DNA of 60,445 nt, from the NCBI GenBank assembly GCA_913060675.1, contig CAJXUS010000020.1, positions 1-60,445 of the forward strand. Reading direction: 5' to 3'. A program made the translations under genes and the position numbers. A model generated the notes under the pieces. That model saw only the letters and a program-made list of their open reading frames with translations. It searched no databases and was not told the origin of the DNA. Position 1 is the stretch's first letter; every line of letters starts with the position of its first letter. The DNA comes from an uncultured Rhodospirillales bacterium (GTDB taxonomy: Bacteria; Pseudomonadota; Alphaproteobacteria; Kiloniellales; Kiloniellaceae). Below are positions 1 through 8,918 of the stretch, one piece after another.

Positions 1-50
1 TACGAGATCAGCCTCGGTCTCGTGGGCTCGGAGATGTGTATAAGAGACAG
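1..50 (+). other. Illumina Nextera P7/i7 adapter (sequencing artefact)
   Basis: Positions 17-50 match the 34-base Nextera transposase read-2 adapter, ending in the mosaic-end core AGATGTGTATAAGAGACAG. Positions 1-8 (TACGAGAT) match the end of the P7 primer, and positions 9-16 (CAGCCTCG) sit exactly where the i7 index belongs; from memory they equal index N710. This is untrimmed library sequence, not genome. In frame with miaB it encodes a false start, MYKRQ. Everything upstream of base 51 should be discarded. Confidence 0.98.
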
Positions 51-995
51 GCCTTTTTATCCGTTCAAGAAGGGTGTGATAAGTTCTGTACCTTCTGCGT
101 TGTGCCCTATACGCGTGGTGCTGAGTTTTCGCGACCCGTTACGGCAATTGTCGATGAAGCTAAAAGGTTGGTAGCAAACGGATCTCGCGAAATTACCTTG
201 CTTGGACAAAATGTAAATGGTTTCCACGGCGAAGGACCGGATGGCAAATCTTGGCGCCTTGGCCGTCTGCTCCGTGAGCTCGCAGAAGTCGATGGAATTG
301 AGCGCTTGCGGTACATAACTTCGCATCCAAATGATATGGATGATGAACTTATCCAAACTCACAGTGATCTTTCAGAATTAATGCCTTATTTGCATCTTCC
401 AATTCAAAGTGGCTCTGATCGTATTTTGGAGATGATGAATAGAAAGCACACAGGGGATGACTATCGACGTGTCATCGATAAACTCCGTGATGCTTGCCCT
501 GGGCTGGCTCTTTCCTCTGATTTTATCATTGGGTTTCCTGGCGAAACCAACCAAGATTTTGCGGATACTTTACGTTTGGTTACCGACATCAATTATGCCC
601 AGGCCTATTCTTTTAAGTATAGTCCTCGGCCAGGAACGCCTGCGGCAGGCATTGATGCTCAAGTGCCCGAAGATGTGAAGTCCACACGACTTGCGATGTT
701 GCAAGAGCTGTTAAATGCTCAACAGATGGCTTTTAATCAGAGTATGGTTGGTAAGACATTGTCAGTTCTTATTGAGCGTAAAGGCCGAGAAGTTGGGCAA
801 CTGGGTGGACGTAGCCCTTATATGCAATCTGTGTTTGTTCAGGCGCCAGAACGCTTGATGGGGCAAATCGTTGATGTCAAAATTGAAACTGCAAAACCAA
901 ATTCTCTTACTGGTTCGGTAGAAACAGGTGACTTTGATGTTTTGGACGCGCATAATGTAAAAGACACTCAAACCACTGTGGAGGCACGCATTTGA
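51..995 (+). CDS. miaB: tRNA-2-methylthio-N6-dimethylallyladenosine synthase MiaB (5' truncated)
   Basis: This is a radical-SAM methylthiotransferase that adds a 2-methylthio group to i6A37 in tRNAs reading UNN codons. The remaining 314 residues begin inside the protein, just before the radical-SAM cluster motif CDKFCTFC (Cys-x3-Cys-x2-Cys). Further on are [17 protein letters not shown] and DFIIGFPGE, all typical of MiaB, and a C-terminal TRAM domain (about the last 65 residues). The N-terminal UPF0004 domain that binds the second iron-sulphur cluster is missing because the contig begins here. An ATG at position 36 lies in adapter sequence and is not a real start. The stop overlaps the TTG start of the PhoH gene by three bases, so the two are translationally coupled. 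Confidence 0.96.
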   Translation, partial: AFLSVQEGCDKFCTFCVVPYTRGAEFSRPVTAIVDEAKRLVANGSREITLLGQNVNGFHGEGPDGKSWRLGRLLRELAEVDGIERLRYITSHPNDMDDELIQTHSDLSELMPYLHLPIQSGSDRILEMMNRKHTGDDYRRVIDKLRDACPGLALSSDFIIGFPGETNQDFADTLRLVTDINYAQAYSFKYSPRPGTPAAGIDAQVPEDVKSTRLAMLQELLNAQQMAFNQSMVGKTLSVLIERKGREVGQLGGRSPYMQSVFVQAPERLMGQIVDVKIETAKPNSLTGSVETGDFDVLDAHNVKDTQTTVEARI

Positions 996-2041
996 CAGCC
1001 AGAGCTCGCAACGGACAAGCCACCCGTGGTGCACGGCAGAACAAGTTACTTGAATTTGATGATAATAGTCTTCTCCCCATGCTTTATGGAGAGCACGACC
1101 AACATCTGGTTCGGCTGGAACAGCACCTAGGAGTAGATCTCGCATCGCGAGGAAATCAGGTTTCAATCAGCGGTAATAAAGATTCCGTTGCGACAGCAAA
1201 AGTTGTTTTAAAGGCGTTGTACGAGCGCTTGCAAAAAGGCTTGGATGTTGGGGATGGTGAAGTTGATGCTGTCGTGAGAATGGCCCAGGTCACTCCGGAC
1301 TTCGAAGAAGCGGAGAAGGCAGTCGAAACCACGCATGGTGATGAGCTTGCAATTGTTACTCGCAAGCGTCGCTTGAGCCCCCGCTCGCCAGGACAAGCAG
1401 ATTACATCAAAGCAATGCAACAGCATGAATTGGTGTTTGGGGTCGGCCCCGCGGGTACTGGTAAAACCTACATGGCTGTAGCGTATGGGGTTTCTCTCCT
1501 CTTAAATGGCGAAGTCGAACGCATCATTCTTTCGCGCCCAGCCGTTGAGGCTGGGGAGAAATTGGGGTTCCTTCCTGGAGACATGAAAGATAAGGTCGAC
1601 CCTTATCTTCGTCCTTTATACGACGCTTTGCACGATATGCTTCCTTCCGACCAAGTCCTAAGTCGGCTGGAAAATGGTGAAATTGAAATCGCACCATTGG
1701 CGTTTATGCGCGGGCGAACCCTTTCAAATGCTTTTGTCATTCTCGATGAAGCTCAGAATACCACGCCTGTGCAAATGAAGATGTTTTTAACCCGTCTGGG
1801 TGAGCGCAGCAGAATGGTTGTCACTGGAGATCTGTCTCAGGTCGATCTTCCGAACGGACAGCCTTCGGGATTGCGTGATGCATCTGATACGCTTGCCAAG
1901 CTTGAAGAGGTTGGTTTTGTTCAATTTGCTCATGCTGATATCGTGCGCCATGAATTGGTGACCAAGATCGTTAGAGCCTATGATAATCGTTCCAACTCAA
2001 ATAGAGGTGTGGCTAAAGAACGTGATTTTTTTGATGGCTGA
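992..2041 (+). CDS. PhoH family ATPase (YbeZ-type)
   Basis: This is a cytoplasmic P-loop ATPase of the PhoH/YbeZ family, 349 residues, the usual length. Walker A is GPAGTGKT at about residues 152-159 and Walker B is VILDEAQN near residue 250. The N-terminal part has the KH-like region of YbeZ. The family is linked to RNA metabolism and ribosome maturation through its constant partner YbeY, which follows 35 bases downstream. The start is TTG at 992, overlapping the miaB stop, with the Shine-Dalgarno GTGGAGG at 978-984 giving good spacing. The exact biochemical role of PhoH-like proteins is unsettled; family membership is certain. Confidence 0.95.
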   Translation: MTARARNGQATRGARQNKLLEFDDNSLLPMLYGEHDQHLVRLEQHLGVDLASRGNQVSISGNKDSVATAKVVLKALYERLQKGLDVGDGEVDAVVRMAQVTPDFEEAEKAVETTHGDELAIVTRKRRLSPRSPGQADYIKAMQQHELVFGVGPAGTGKTYMAVAYGVSLLLNGEVERIILSRPAVEAGEKLGFLPGDMKDKVDPYLRPLYDALHDMLPSDQVLSRLENGEIEIAPLAFMRGRTLSNAFVILDEAQNTTPVQMKMFLTRLGERSRMVVTGDLSQVDLPNGQPSGLRDASDTLAKLEEVGFVQFAHADIVRHELVTKIVRAYDNRSNSNRGVAKERDFFDG

Positions 2042-2076
2042 TTCGCCTGATTTGATAAACCGCATAGGTTCTAAAA

Positions 2077-2703
2077 GTGTCTGACTTAATTATGACAGAG
2101 GCTATGGAACGCTCTCTCGATTTGGACAATGAAGCTTTTTCGACAATAGGGCTTGAAATAGGTATTGAATCGCGGGATGGGCTTTGGTCTGAAGACCTTC
2201 CGCATTCTCATGCCTTGATCCATAGAGCGGTTTTGTTGAGCTATGTTTTGGGCGGGTTTTCCCCCGAAGCATCTAGTATTGAGACAACAGCGATATCGGA
2301 AACCGAGTTGTCCGTCGTCCTTTCAAATGACCTTGATGTTCAAAAATTAAATTTCGAGTATAGAGACAAAGACAAGCCTACTAATGTGCTGTCATTTTCG
2401 ACACTGGATGATCCGGCTGAAGAAAAATTGGCACATCAGAGGGGTGTTTTATCTCTTGGAGATATTATTTTATCTCGCGAGACCTTGATCCGTGAAGCAA
2501 AAGAGCAATCTAAAAGGCTGGAAGATCACTTTACGCACCTTTTGGTGCATGGCGTCCTGCATTTGCTGGGCTATGATCACTTGTCAGATGATGAAGCATT
2601 GGAAATGGAAAGTCTTGAGGTCGAAATATTGAGCAAGCTCGGTGTGAAAAACCCTTATGAGCTGGACGGTGATAGACTCCTGCAAGGAGCTGTCGATGAG
2701 TGA
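2077..2703 (+). CDS. ybeY: endoribonuclease / rRNA maturation factor YbeY
   Basis: YbeY is a zinc-dependent single-strand endoribonuclease that acts in 16S rRNA 3' end maturation and ribosome quality control. The metal-binding signature HGVLHLLGYDH lies at about residues 159-169 and supplies the three zinc-ligand histidines. The protein has 208 residues, somewhat longer than the E. coli enzyme because of an N-terminal extension, as is common in alphaproteobacteria. The start is GTG at 2077; an in-frame ATG at 2092 is an alternative. The end overlaps the start of the CBS-domain gene, so phoH, ybeY and corC form a tight operon. Confidence 0.95.
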   Translation: MSDLIMTEAMERSLDLDNEAFSTIGLEIGIESRDGLWSEDLPHSHALIHRAVLLSYVLGGFSPEASSIETTAISETELSVVLSNDLDVQKLNFEYRDKDKPTNVLSFSTLDDPAEEKLAHQRGVLSLGDIILSRETLIREAKEQSKRLEDHFTHLLVHGVLHLLGYDHLSDDEALEMESLEVEILSKLGVKNPYELDGDRLLQGAVDE

Positions 2704-3637
2704 AATATCCGGCAGTGGTAAAGTGCTACGTGACCAAGATGCTGAAGCATCGTCACGTGGCGGTATATGGAGCTGGATAACCCGTACTTTTGGGTTCAAA
2801 AATGGTGATTCTTCTCTTCGTGAAACGATGGAAGAGATTATTGATGAGATTGAGGGAAGTGAGGACGAGACAGAGTCTTCTACGCCCATCGGTGCTGATG
2901 AGAAGATGATGTTGGGGAATATCCTCAAACTTAGACATCTTGCTTGTTTAGATGTGATGGTTCCCCGGGCAGATATTGTTGCTGTAGATATAGACACATC
3001 TATTGTAGATCTCATTGATATGATGAGCGAAGCTGGACACTCCAGACTCCCTGTTTTTCGAGAAACTCTCGATGATGTAGTTGGTATGGTGCATATCAAA
3101 GACGTTCTGGAATATTCCAAGGGATCGAGAAATCCTAATCTCTCAAGTATTGTCCGGCGTGTACTTATTATTGCGCCCTCTATGCGTGCGATTGATTTGC
3201 TTTTGGAAATGCGAATGTCGCGGGTTCATATGGCATTAATCGTTGATGAGTACGGGGGTATTGATGGCTTGGTGACGATTGAGGATCTCGTTGAAGAGAT
3301 TGTTGGCGAAATCGAAGACGAGCACGATACCGATGAAGGGCCCCGCCTCTATCCGCGACCTGACGGGTCCTATATTGCCGACGCGCGTTGTCCAATAGAA
3401 GAGCTGGAAGCAAGAATTGGTAATATCTTAGCCGCTGATGAGCGGGAAGAGGATATTGATACTTTGGGGGGAGTTGTCTTCTGGCTTGCCGATCGCGTAC
3501 CTGCACGGGGGGAGTTGATTGAGCACGAAGGTACGGGAATTATTTTTGAAATCCTTGAAGCTGATCCCCGGCGCATAAAACGCTTGCGAGTTTGGAAGAG
3601 CGGGGCTTTGAGGTCCGAAGAAAAAGCTGAGGAATAA
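2696..3637 (+). CDS. corC: CBS-domain HlyC/CorC family protein
   Basis: This is a soluble CorC/HlyC-type protein of 313 residues with two CBS domains (about residues 75-195, beginning near [12 protein letters not shown]) and a C-terminal transporter-associated domain. No DUF21 membrane domain is present. The family is implicated in Mg/Co efflux, but the tight link to ybeY and lnt in many proteobacteria may point to an envelope or RNA role. The start is ATG 2696, with AAGGAG at 2684-2689 just upstream; an in-frame ATG at 2657 has no ribosome site and lies deep inside ybeY. It overlaps ybeY by eight bases, and lnt starts six bases after its stop. Confidence 0.93.
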   Translation: MSEISGSGKVLRDQDAEASSRGGIWSWITRTFGFKNGDSSLRETMEEIIDEIEGSEDETESSTPIGADEKMMLGNILKLRHLACLDVMVPRADIVAVDIDTSIVDLIDMMSEAGHSRLPVFRETLDDVVGMVHIKDVLEYSKGSRNPNLSSIVRRVLIIAPSMRAIDLLLEMRMSRVHMALIVDEYGGIDGLVTIEDLVEEIVGEIEDEHDTDEGPRLYPRPDGSYIADARCPIEELEARIGNILAADEREEDIDTLGGVVFWLADRVPARGELIEHEGTGIIFEILEADPRRIKRLRVWKSGALRSEEKAEE

Positions 3638-3643
3638 TTAGAA

Positions 3644-5263
3644 ATGATTGTTAGGCGGGGTCTCGCGGGTCTGTATGGCCTGAGTGTGAAGCTACGAGCC
3701 CTAACTGGCTGGCAGCGATACGCAATTGCTTCTTCTCTTGGCGCTGTTTCTGCGACAGCTTTTGCACCTTTATTTTTAATCCCTCTCCTGGTCCCTGCTT
3801 TTACGGGGTTGCTCTGGCTCTTTCAAGGAGCTGAAAATCCTAAAAAAGCGGCCTTGATTGGATGGGCTTTTGGTGTCGGGCATTTTGCGGTTGGCCTGTA
3901 CTGGGTGGGGGCATCCTTCCTGGTTCATAGCGCTCGACATGCCTGGATGATGCCTTTTGCTGTTCTTGGTCTGGCAGCTGGCATGGGGCTGTTTCATTGT
4001 CTTGTCGGTTATGTGCTTGCACGGTTGAAATATCGTGGGGTTGAGCGGCTTATTGCGTTTGTGGCGATATGGTTGTTTGTCGAATGGCTTCGCTCATGGA
4101 TCTTTACCGGGTTTCCCTGGAATTTAATCGGGGCAGTCTGGACTTTCTCTGATTCAATGCTCCAGCTGGCGAGTGTGACCGGTGTTTGGGGGTTAAGTGT
4201 CGTTACCCTTTTTGCAGCTGCGGCTCCTGCGGTGTTGTTTGAAGGAAAAGACCTCAAAATTTCAGAAATAAAGCGGCGGGTTTCGTTTGTTTTTGTCGCG
4301 CTATTATTTCCCCTTGTCGTTTGGGCAGGCGGAGCCTTTCGTTTGAGTGCGTTGTTGCCCGAAGATGAGGCCTTTGTTGAGAATGTAAATTTGAGGCTCG
4401 TGCAGCCAAATATAAATCAAGCGGATAAATGGAAGCCCAAGTTAAGGGAAGATCATGTCGTTAAGCAAATGAACATGAGTGCGAGTGAAGGAGCAAAAGA
4501 TATAACTCATGTGATTTGGGCTGAAACAGCAGTCCCATTTTTATTGTCTTCTGTTAAAGCTATGCGAACTAAGATAGCTCGGGTGGTTCCCCCATCAGGG
4601 TTTTTAATTACTGGGGCGCCGAGAATCGAAGAAAAGCCGCTTCCCGATGGTAGTGGAATTAAGCGCAACTTTAAGAATTCAGTGCATGTATTGAATCGAA
4701 GTGGGGATATCGTTGGAACATACGACAAATTCCACTTAGTTCCTTTTGGAGAGTATGCTCCTTTAAAAGACTGGTTCCCGTTTATTGAAAAGTTAACAGC
4801 TGGGAGTTCTGATTTTTCTCCCGGTCCCGGACCACAAACGTTGTCTTTACCTGGGTTGCCACCTGTAAGTGTTCTGGTTTGTTATGAGATTATATTTCCA
4901 GGTGCTGTGGTTGATTCCTCTAATCGTCCCGAATGGATCCTCAATGTAACAAATGATGGTTGGTTTGGAATTACAAGCGGACCGTATCAACACTTTGGAA
5001 TGGCACAACTTAGGGCTGTTGAAGAGGGGATTCCTGTAATCCGTGTCGCCAACACGGGGATATCTGCTTCTATAGATGCTTATGGCAGAGTGGTTGAAAG
5101 TGTTGGTTTGGGGGTTGCTGGCGTTGTTGATACAAGACTCCCTAAAAAAATCGCCTCAAGCACTGTGTTTTCAAGGATTGGTAATTTTTCAGTGCTTTTT
5201 TTGATGGTTTTTATGTTGCTACCACTGGTAATCAAATCTAAAAACCGTGTAAAACTAAAATAA
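3644..5263 (+). CDS. lnt: apolipoprotein N-acyltransferase
   Basis: Lnt performs the last step of lipoprotein maturation in the inner membrane, moving an acyl chain from phospholipid to the N-terminal diacylglyceryl-cysteine. The 539-residue protein has about seven N-terminal membrane segments (to about residue 230), then a periplasmic nitrilase-like domain, then a final helix near the C-terminus. The catalytic triad is visible as Glu in WAETAVPF, Lys in YDKFHLVPFGEY and Cys in VLVCYEIIFPG. The gene follows corC by six bases and is the last of the miaB-lnt run. The window also encodes a likely substrate class, the lipoprotein at 55267-56334. Confidence 0.97.
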   Translation: MIVRRGLAGLYGLSVKLRALTGWQRYAIASSLGAVSATAFAPLFLIPLLVPAFTGLLWLFQGAENPKKAALIGWAFGVGHFAVGLYWVGASFLVHSARHAWMMPFAVLGLAAGMGLFHCLVGYVLARLKYRGVERLIAFVAIWLFVEWLRSWIFTGFPWNLIGAVWTFSDSMLQLASVTGVWGLSVVTLFAAAAPAVLFEGKDLKISEIKRRVSFVFVALLFPLVVWAGGAFRLSALLPEDEAFVENVNLRLVQPNINQADKWKPKLREDHVVKQMNMSASEGAKDITHVIWAETAVPFLLSSVKAMRTKIARVVPPSGFLITGAPRIEEKPLPDGSGIKRNFKNSVHVLNRSGDIVGTYDKFHLVPFGEYAPLKDWFPFIEKLTAGSSDFSPGPGPQTLSLPGLPPVSVLVCYEIIFPGAVVDSSNRPEWILNVTNDGWFGITSGPYQHFGMAQLRAVEEGIPVIRVANTGISASIDAYGRVVESVGLGVAGVVDTRLPKKIASSTVFSRIGNFSVLFLMVFMLLPLVIKSKNRVKLK

Positions 5264-5286
5264 ATACACTTTTTTGCAGAAATAAG

Positions 5287-5326
5287 TTGACGGCATACTA
5301 TAGTATGCATAACTATACTCGTATAG
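5287..5326 (+). promoter_or_regulatory. Twin palindromes in the promoter of the XRE regulator gene
   Basis: A perfect 16-base palindrome, GCATACTATAGTATGC, occupies 5293-5308. A second inverted repeat, CTATAC-TC-GTATAG, occupies 5313-5326. Both share the core ATAC...GTAT and their centres are 19 bases apart. TTGACG at 5287-5292, directly before the first palindrome, could be a -35 element. The arrangement suits autoregulation by the helix-turn-helix protein encoded from 5365. Binding itself is inferred. Confidence 0.6.
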
Positions 5327-5364
5327 ATGGTTGCTTGTGTGTGTGTAGTTAGAGAGAGTGTATT

Positions 5365-5847
5365 ATGGGACGAGTACAAGAAAATGTACCAGTGCGTGGT
5401 AAGGGTAAACCGAACCCAGTAGATGTTCATGTTGGCAGTCGTGTGCGCTTGCGCCGGACTCTTCTTGGTATGAGCCAGGAAAAGTTGGGTGAAGCGATCG
5501 GACTGACATTCCAGCAGGTTCAAAAATACGAACGCGGTGCAAACCGTGTTGGTGCGAGCCGACTTTATGATCTTGCACGTGTACTAGAAGTGCCTGTTGG
5601 TTACTTCTTTGCAGACATGCCAGATGAAGTGGCTTCTCAATCTCCAGTGCGTCTTCGTGAAATGAGTGAAGAAAAAGTTGATACTTTTGTTCATGAAGCG
5701 GATCCAATGGCGAAGAGAGAAACTCTCGAGTTGGTTAGAGCTTACTACAAAATCGTTGATCCCCATGTGCGGAAGCGTCTTTTTGAGATGACAAAAGCAC
5801 TTGGCACTGCTGCAGAAACTGCAGCCAGCGATGTAGCCGCGGAATAA
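5365..5847 (+). CDS. XRE-family transcriptional regulator, PraR/PhrR type
   Basis: This 160-residue cytoplasmic DNA-binding protein carries a Cro/CI-type helix-turn-helix at about residues 22-77; the recognition part includes [17 protein letters not shown]. Close relatives sit beside metK in many alphaproteobacteria. Characterised members (PraR, PhrR) control biofilm, quorum-sensing or stress genes in rhizobia. The C-terminal half, about residues 90-145, is predicted helical and probably dimerises. The ATG at 5365 has only a weak purine-rich leader, and two palindromes lie 40-70 bases upstream. A strong terminator at 5927-5957 separates the gene from metK. The family is secure; the regulon is not visible from sequence. 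Confidence 0.9.
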   Translation: MGRVQENVPVRGKGKPNPVDVHVGSRVRLRRTLLGMSQEKLGEAIGLTFQQVQKYERGANRVGASRLYDLARVLEVPVGYFFADMPDEVASQSPVRLREMSEEKVDTFVHEADPMAKRETLELVRAYYKIVDPHVRKRLFEMTKALGTAAETAASDVAAE

Positions 5848-5926
5848 ATTCTTTAAATAGGATTTTATAAATGGATAAAATGTCGCTTTTCTTGGAAAAG
5901 TGATGTTTTAACCATTGCATAATCAG

Positions 5927-5957
5927 GCGCGATCAGGCATTGCTGGTCGCGCTTTTT
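5927..5957 (+). terminator. Rho-independent terminator after the XRE regulator
   Basis: A 10-base-pair stem (5927-5936 with 5943-5952, one G-U pair) has the six-base loop GCATTG and is followed by five T at 5953-5957. It lies 80 bases after the regulator stop and about 100 bases before metK. Confidence 0.85.
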
Positions 5958-6053
5958 GCATTTAATTTTGCAATTGATCAGACATGGGTCGCATAACGTT
6001 TTAATCCGGTGTCTTGATCAAGCTTTTCATAATTTTTATAGGAAGGGGTTGTC

Positions 6054-7226
6054 GTGCGACTTGGCAGCTATCTTTTCACAAGTGAGTCCGTGTCCGAGGG
6101 ACACCCTGACAAAGTTTGTGATCGTGTATCAGATTCTATTGTAGATCTATATCTATCTCATGACCCGCAATCGCGTATTGCAGTCGAGACATTGGCCACA
6201 ACAAACCGTATTGTTTTGGCTGGTGAGGTTCGTGGCCCTGCTGAGGTGACTCCTGAAGTCATCGAAGAAGTGGCGCGGCAGGCTGTGCGTGATATTGGGT
6301 ATGAGCAAGACGGTTTTCATTGGCAAAACTTGAAAGTCCAGAACTACATTCATGAACAGTCAGTTGATATTGCTCAGGGTGTTGACGCAGCTGGAAACAA
6401 AGACGAAGGCGCTGGTGATCAAGGCATAATGTTTGGTTACGCCTGCAAGGAAACCGAAGGTTTCATGCCTGCACCAATCTATTTGTCTCATAACATATTG
6501 CGTTCACTGGCGGATGTCCGTCATTCCGGTGAAGAGCCCGGTTTGGGCCCAGATGCCAAGAGTCAGATTACTCTTGAGTATATTGACGGCCAGCCCGTTC
6601 GGGCAACTTCCATTGTGGTTTCTACCCAGCACGCTGAAGGAGTTTCTCCTGAAGAAATTCGTGAGATCGTTCGGCGTCACGTCATCAAAGAAATCCCTGA
6701 AGGCTGGATGTGTCCTGAGGAAGAGTTTTATGTGAACCCAACTGGCCGCTTTGTTATCGGTGGTCCAGATGGCGACGCAGGTGTTACCGGCCGTAAGATT
6801 ATTGTTGATACTTATGGTGGTGCTGCGCCGCACGGTGGTGGTGCCTTCTCTGGTAAAGATCCGACCAAGGTTGACCGCTCTGCTGCTTATGCTGCGCGTT
6901 ATCTGGCGAAAAATGTTGTTGGTGCCGGCCTTGCCGAACGTTGCACCATTCAGGTTTCTTATGCCATTGGTGTTTCCAAGCCGTTGTCCTTGTTCGTGAA
7001 TACTCACGGCACTGGTCTAGTGGATGAGCAGAAACTTCCTGGTATTCTTATGGATATTATGGATCTTTCTCCTCGTGGTATCCGAGAGCACCTGAGTTTG
7101 AACAAACCAATTTATGCCCGTACCGCAGCTTACGGACATTTTGGTCGTCGTCCAGAAGATGACGGAGGCTTCTCATGGGAGCGTCTGAATCTTGTAGATG
7201 GTCTGAAGTCAGCTTTTAATCTGTAA
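6054..7226 (+). CDS. metK: S-adenosylmethionine synthase
   Basis: MetK makes S-adenosylmethionine from methionine and ATP in the cytoplasm. The 390-residue protein has the N-terminal motif [14 protein letters not shown], the methionine/ATP loop [12 protein letters not shown] and the phosphate-binding loop [16 protein letters not shown]. The start is GTG at 6054, preceded by AGGAAGGGG at 6040-6048. trmB follows 27 bases after the stop and is probably cotranscribed. The 206-base upstream gap holds a terminator, and I found no recognisable SAM riboswitch there. SAM from this enzyme feeds TrmB and MiaB in the same block. Confidence 0.97.
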   Translation: MRLGSYLFTSESVSEGHPDKVCDRVSDSIVDLYLSHDPQSRIAVETLATTNRIVLAGEVRGPAEVTPEVIEEVARQAVRDIGYEQDGFHWQNLKVQNYIHEQSVDIAQGVDAAGNKDEGAGDQGIMFGYACKETEGFMPAPIYLSHNILRSLADVRHSGEEPGLGPDAKSQITLEYIDGQPVRATSIVVSTQHAEGVSPEEIREIVRRHVIKEIPEGWMCPEEEFYVNPTGRFVIGGPDGDAGVTGRKIIVDTYGGAAPHGGGAFSGKDPTKVDRSAAYAARYLAKNVVGAGLAERCTIQVSYAIGVSKPLSLFVNTHGTGLVDEQKLPGILMDIMDLSPRGIREHLSLNKPIYARTAAYGHFGRRPEDDGGFSWERLNLVDGLKSAFNL

Positions 7227-7253
7227 AAGCTGTTATCTGTAGAGAATTAAGTT

Positions 7254-7961
7254 ATGAGCGATCCTGTTAAGCGTAGTATTTTTTATGGCCGCCGACAGGG
7301 TCGCCCTCTACGAAAAAAAGCGACTGAACTGATTGAAACGGTTCTGCCAAAGCTCCATGTGCCTGTCGGGGACCTGGATGATATCAAGCCGATGGATTTG
7401 GATCAGTTGTTTGGCAATTCAGGCCGTGAAGTCTGGCTTGAGATCGGATTTGGCGGCGGTGAGCATCTTGCTTGGCAAGCTGAGCATAATCCAAATGTAA
7501 ATTTGATGGGCGCTGAATACTTCATCAATGGTGTGGCTAGCCTATTGGGCCATCTTGATGATAATGGTGCTGAAAACGTTCGTATCTATCGCGGTGATGT
7601 CCGTGATATGCTGCCTTTCATACCTGATAATTCCTTGTCAAAAACCTTTATCCTTTTTCCTGATCCTTGGCATAAGGTACGGCATAATAAACGTCGTATT
7701 GTTCAGCGAGAAACTTTAGATCGTTTGGCTGAACTTATGGTTGACGGTAGTGAGCTTCGTATGGCGACAGATGATATGGGCTATCTGCAGTGGATGTTGG
7801 AGAGAACAGTTCCTCACCCTGAATTTGAGTGGATTGCAGCTTCAAAACAGGACTGGAATCAACGTACTGAGGATTGGCCAAGAACCAGGTACGAAGAAAA
7901 GGGTATAAAAAAAGGCTGTAAGCCTGGATATCTTCGATTTAGAAGGTTGCCGAGAAGCTAA
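7254..7961 (+). CDS. trmB: tRNA (guanine-N7-)-methyltransferase
   Basis: TrmB methylates G46 in the variable loop of tRNAs using SAM. The 235-residue sequence has the Rossmann SAM-binding motif EIGFGGGEHLAWQA and the family signature FPDPWHKVRHNKRRIVQ, plus the C-terminal TRYEEKGIKKG segment. Length is normal. It follows metK closely, a common alphaproteobacterial arrangement. A gap of nearly 300 bases with an attenuator-like structure separates it from rimP. Confidence 0.96.
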   Translation: MSDPVKRSIFYGRRQGRPLRKKATELIETVLPKLHVPVGDLDDIKPMDLDQLFGNSGREVWLEIGFGGGEHLAWQAEHNPNVNLMGAEYFINGVASLLGHLDDNGAENVRIYRGDVRDMLPFIPDNSLSKTFILFPDPWHKVRHNKRRIVQRETLDRLAELMVDGSELRMATDDMGYLQWMLERTVPHPEFEWIAASKQDWNQRTEDWPRTRYEEKGIKKGCKPGYLRFRRLPRS

Positions 7962-8101
7962 AAAATCTTCTTCTTGTTACTTCTTGCTTGGCCGAATTTC
8001 GTTCTGGGGCGCAGGAAATATAGGTTAGGGTGCTTGTTGATAAAACCACTTGCGCTTGAAATGCGCTGGAGGTACAGTGCGCGCGGGACACACTTTGTTG
8101 T

Positions 8102-8149
8102 AGCCCGCTACATCGAAGTTTTGACAGCGGGCCTTAAGGCCCATTTTTT
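8102..8149 (+). promoter_or_regulatory. Attenuator-like alternative hairpins in the rimP leader
   Basis: GCCCGCT at 8103-8109 can pair with AGCGGGC at 8126-8132. A second stem, the palindrome GGGCCTTAAGGCCC at 8129-8142, is followed by ATTTTTT and looks like an intrinsic terminator. The two stems share bases 8129-8132, so only one can form at a time. A further hairpin, CTTGCT-ATAA-AGCAAG, lies about 50 bases downstream. The terminator could simply end trmB transcription, or it could regulate rimP-nusA-infB; the sequence does not decide. Confidence 0.6.
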
Positions 8150-8256
8150 GTACCTAAAATCAGCGTAAATATCTGTCCTCTTGCTATAAAGCAAGGTGTG
8201 AGCAGGCGCTCAATACTAACGGAGATGAGTTTTTGTCAGACGCTTCAGGAGGTTCA

Positions 8257-8778
8257 ATGCCTCTTCTCGCTAAAACGAGTGAAGGTAAAGCTGCTCAAAT
8301 TGAACAGATTATAGCCCCGACTCTGGCATCTATGGGCTTTGATATCGTTCGTGTTATGGTTACAGGTGGCGAAGAGCGGAAAACTTTGCAGGTTATGGCC
8401 GAGCACAGTGATCACAAAGAGACCATGACCGTTGAAAATTGTTCGGACATAAGTCGTGCAATTGAAGCGATGCTTGAAGTTGAAGATCCTATCGCGGGAG
8501 CCTTTCGTTTAGAGGTAAGCTCAGCTGGTATAGATCGACCTTTGACACGGTTAGCTGACTTTGAGCGGTTCGCTGGTTTTGAAGCCAGAATTGAAATGTC
8601 AATTAGCGTTGAGGGGCGCAGACGTTTTAAGGGAAAACTCCTCGGTGTTAAGGATGAAGCTATTCATCTGGACTTGGAAGAAGAAGAAGCTGAAATCTAT
8701 TTGAGTTTTCAGGATATGTCGCGAGCGAAGCTCATATTGACTGATGAACTGATCGCAGCAGCACAGGCTGGCGGGTAA
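8257..8778 (+). CDS. rimP: ribosome maturation factor RimP
   Basis: RimP binds the pre-30S particle and is needed for its maturation. The 173-residue protein has the N-terminal RimP fold (IAPTLASMGFDIVRVMV; VENCSDISRAIEAMLE) and the conserved LEVSSAGIDRPL segment, then a C-terminal SH3-like domain. I chose ATG 8257 because AGGAGG lies at 8247-8252. A TTG at 8233, eight codons earlier and preceded by GGAGATGAG, is a real alternative. The gene heads the conserved rimP-nusA-ylxR-infB-rbfA-truB-rpsO-pnp cluster. Confidence 0.93.
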   Translation: MPLLAKTSEGKAAQIEQIIAPTLASMGFDIVRVMVTGGEERKTLQVMAEHSDHKETMTVENCSDISRAIEAMLEVEDPIAGAFRLEVSSAGIDRPLTRLADFERFAGFEARIEMSISVEGRRRFKGKLLGVKDEAIHLDLEEEEAEIYLSFQDMSRAKLILTDELIAAAQAGG

Positions 8779-8829
8779 ATCGCAGCTTGTTACGGCAGCA
8801 TGTTACGAATGTGGCGTAGTGTTGGTATT

Positions 8830-8877
8830 TTACCCTCACTATAGAATGAACATAGTGAACTGACTAAACTAGGGTAA
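8830..8877 (+). repeat. Nested hairpin in the nusA leader
   Basis: In the 140-base gap between rimP and nusA, TTACCCT at 8830-8836 can pair with AGGGTAA at 8871-8877. Inside it, CACTAT at 8837-8842 can pair with ATAGTG at 8852-8857. There is no T-run, so it is not an intrinsic terminator. It could be an RNA processing or regulatory site for the nusA operon. Function is unknown. Confidence 0.45.
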
Positions 8878-8918
8878 CTTAAGCCTGGTGTCGGTATAGA
8901 TTAAGGATTTGAGGGCGC

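Noticed and set aside
36..50. ATG start codon of the MiaB frame giving MYKRQ
   Set aside because: It lies wholly inside the Nextera adapter, so it is not genomic.
5848..6053. SAM riboswitch upstream of metK
   Set aside because: Checked for the SAM-II type core and pairing; only a normal terminator for the upstream gene and A/T-rich promoter-like DNA are present.
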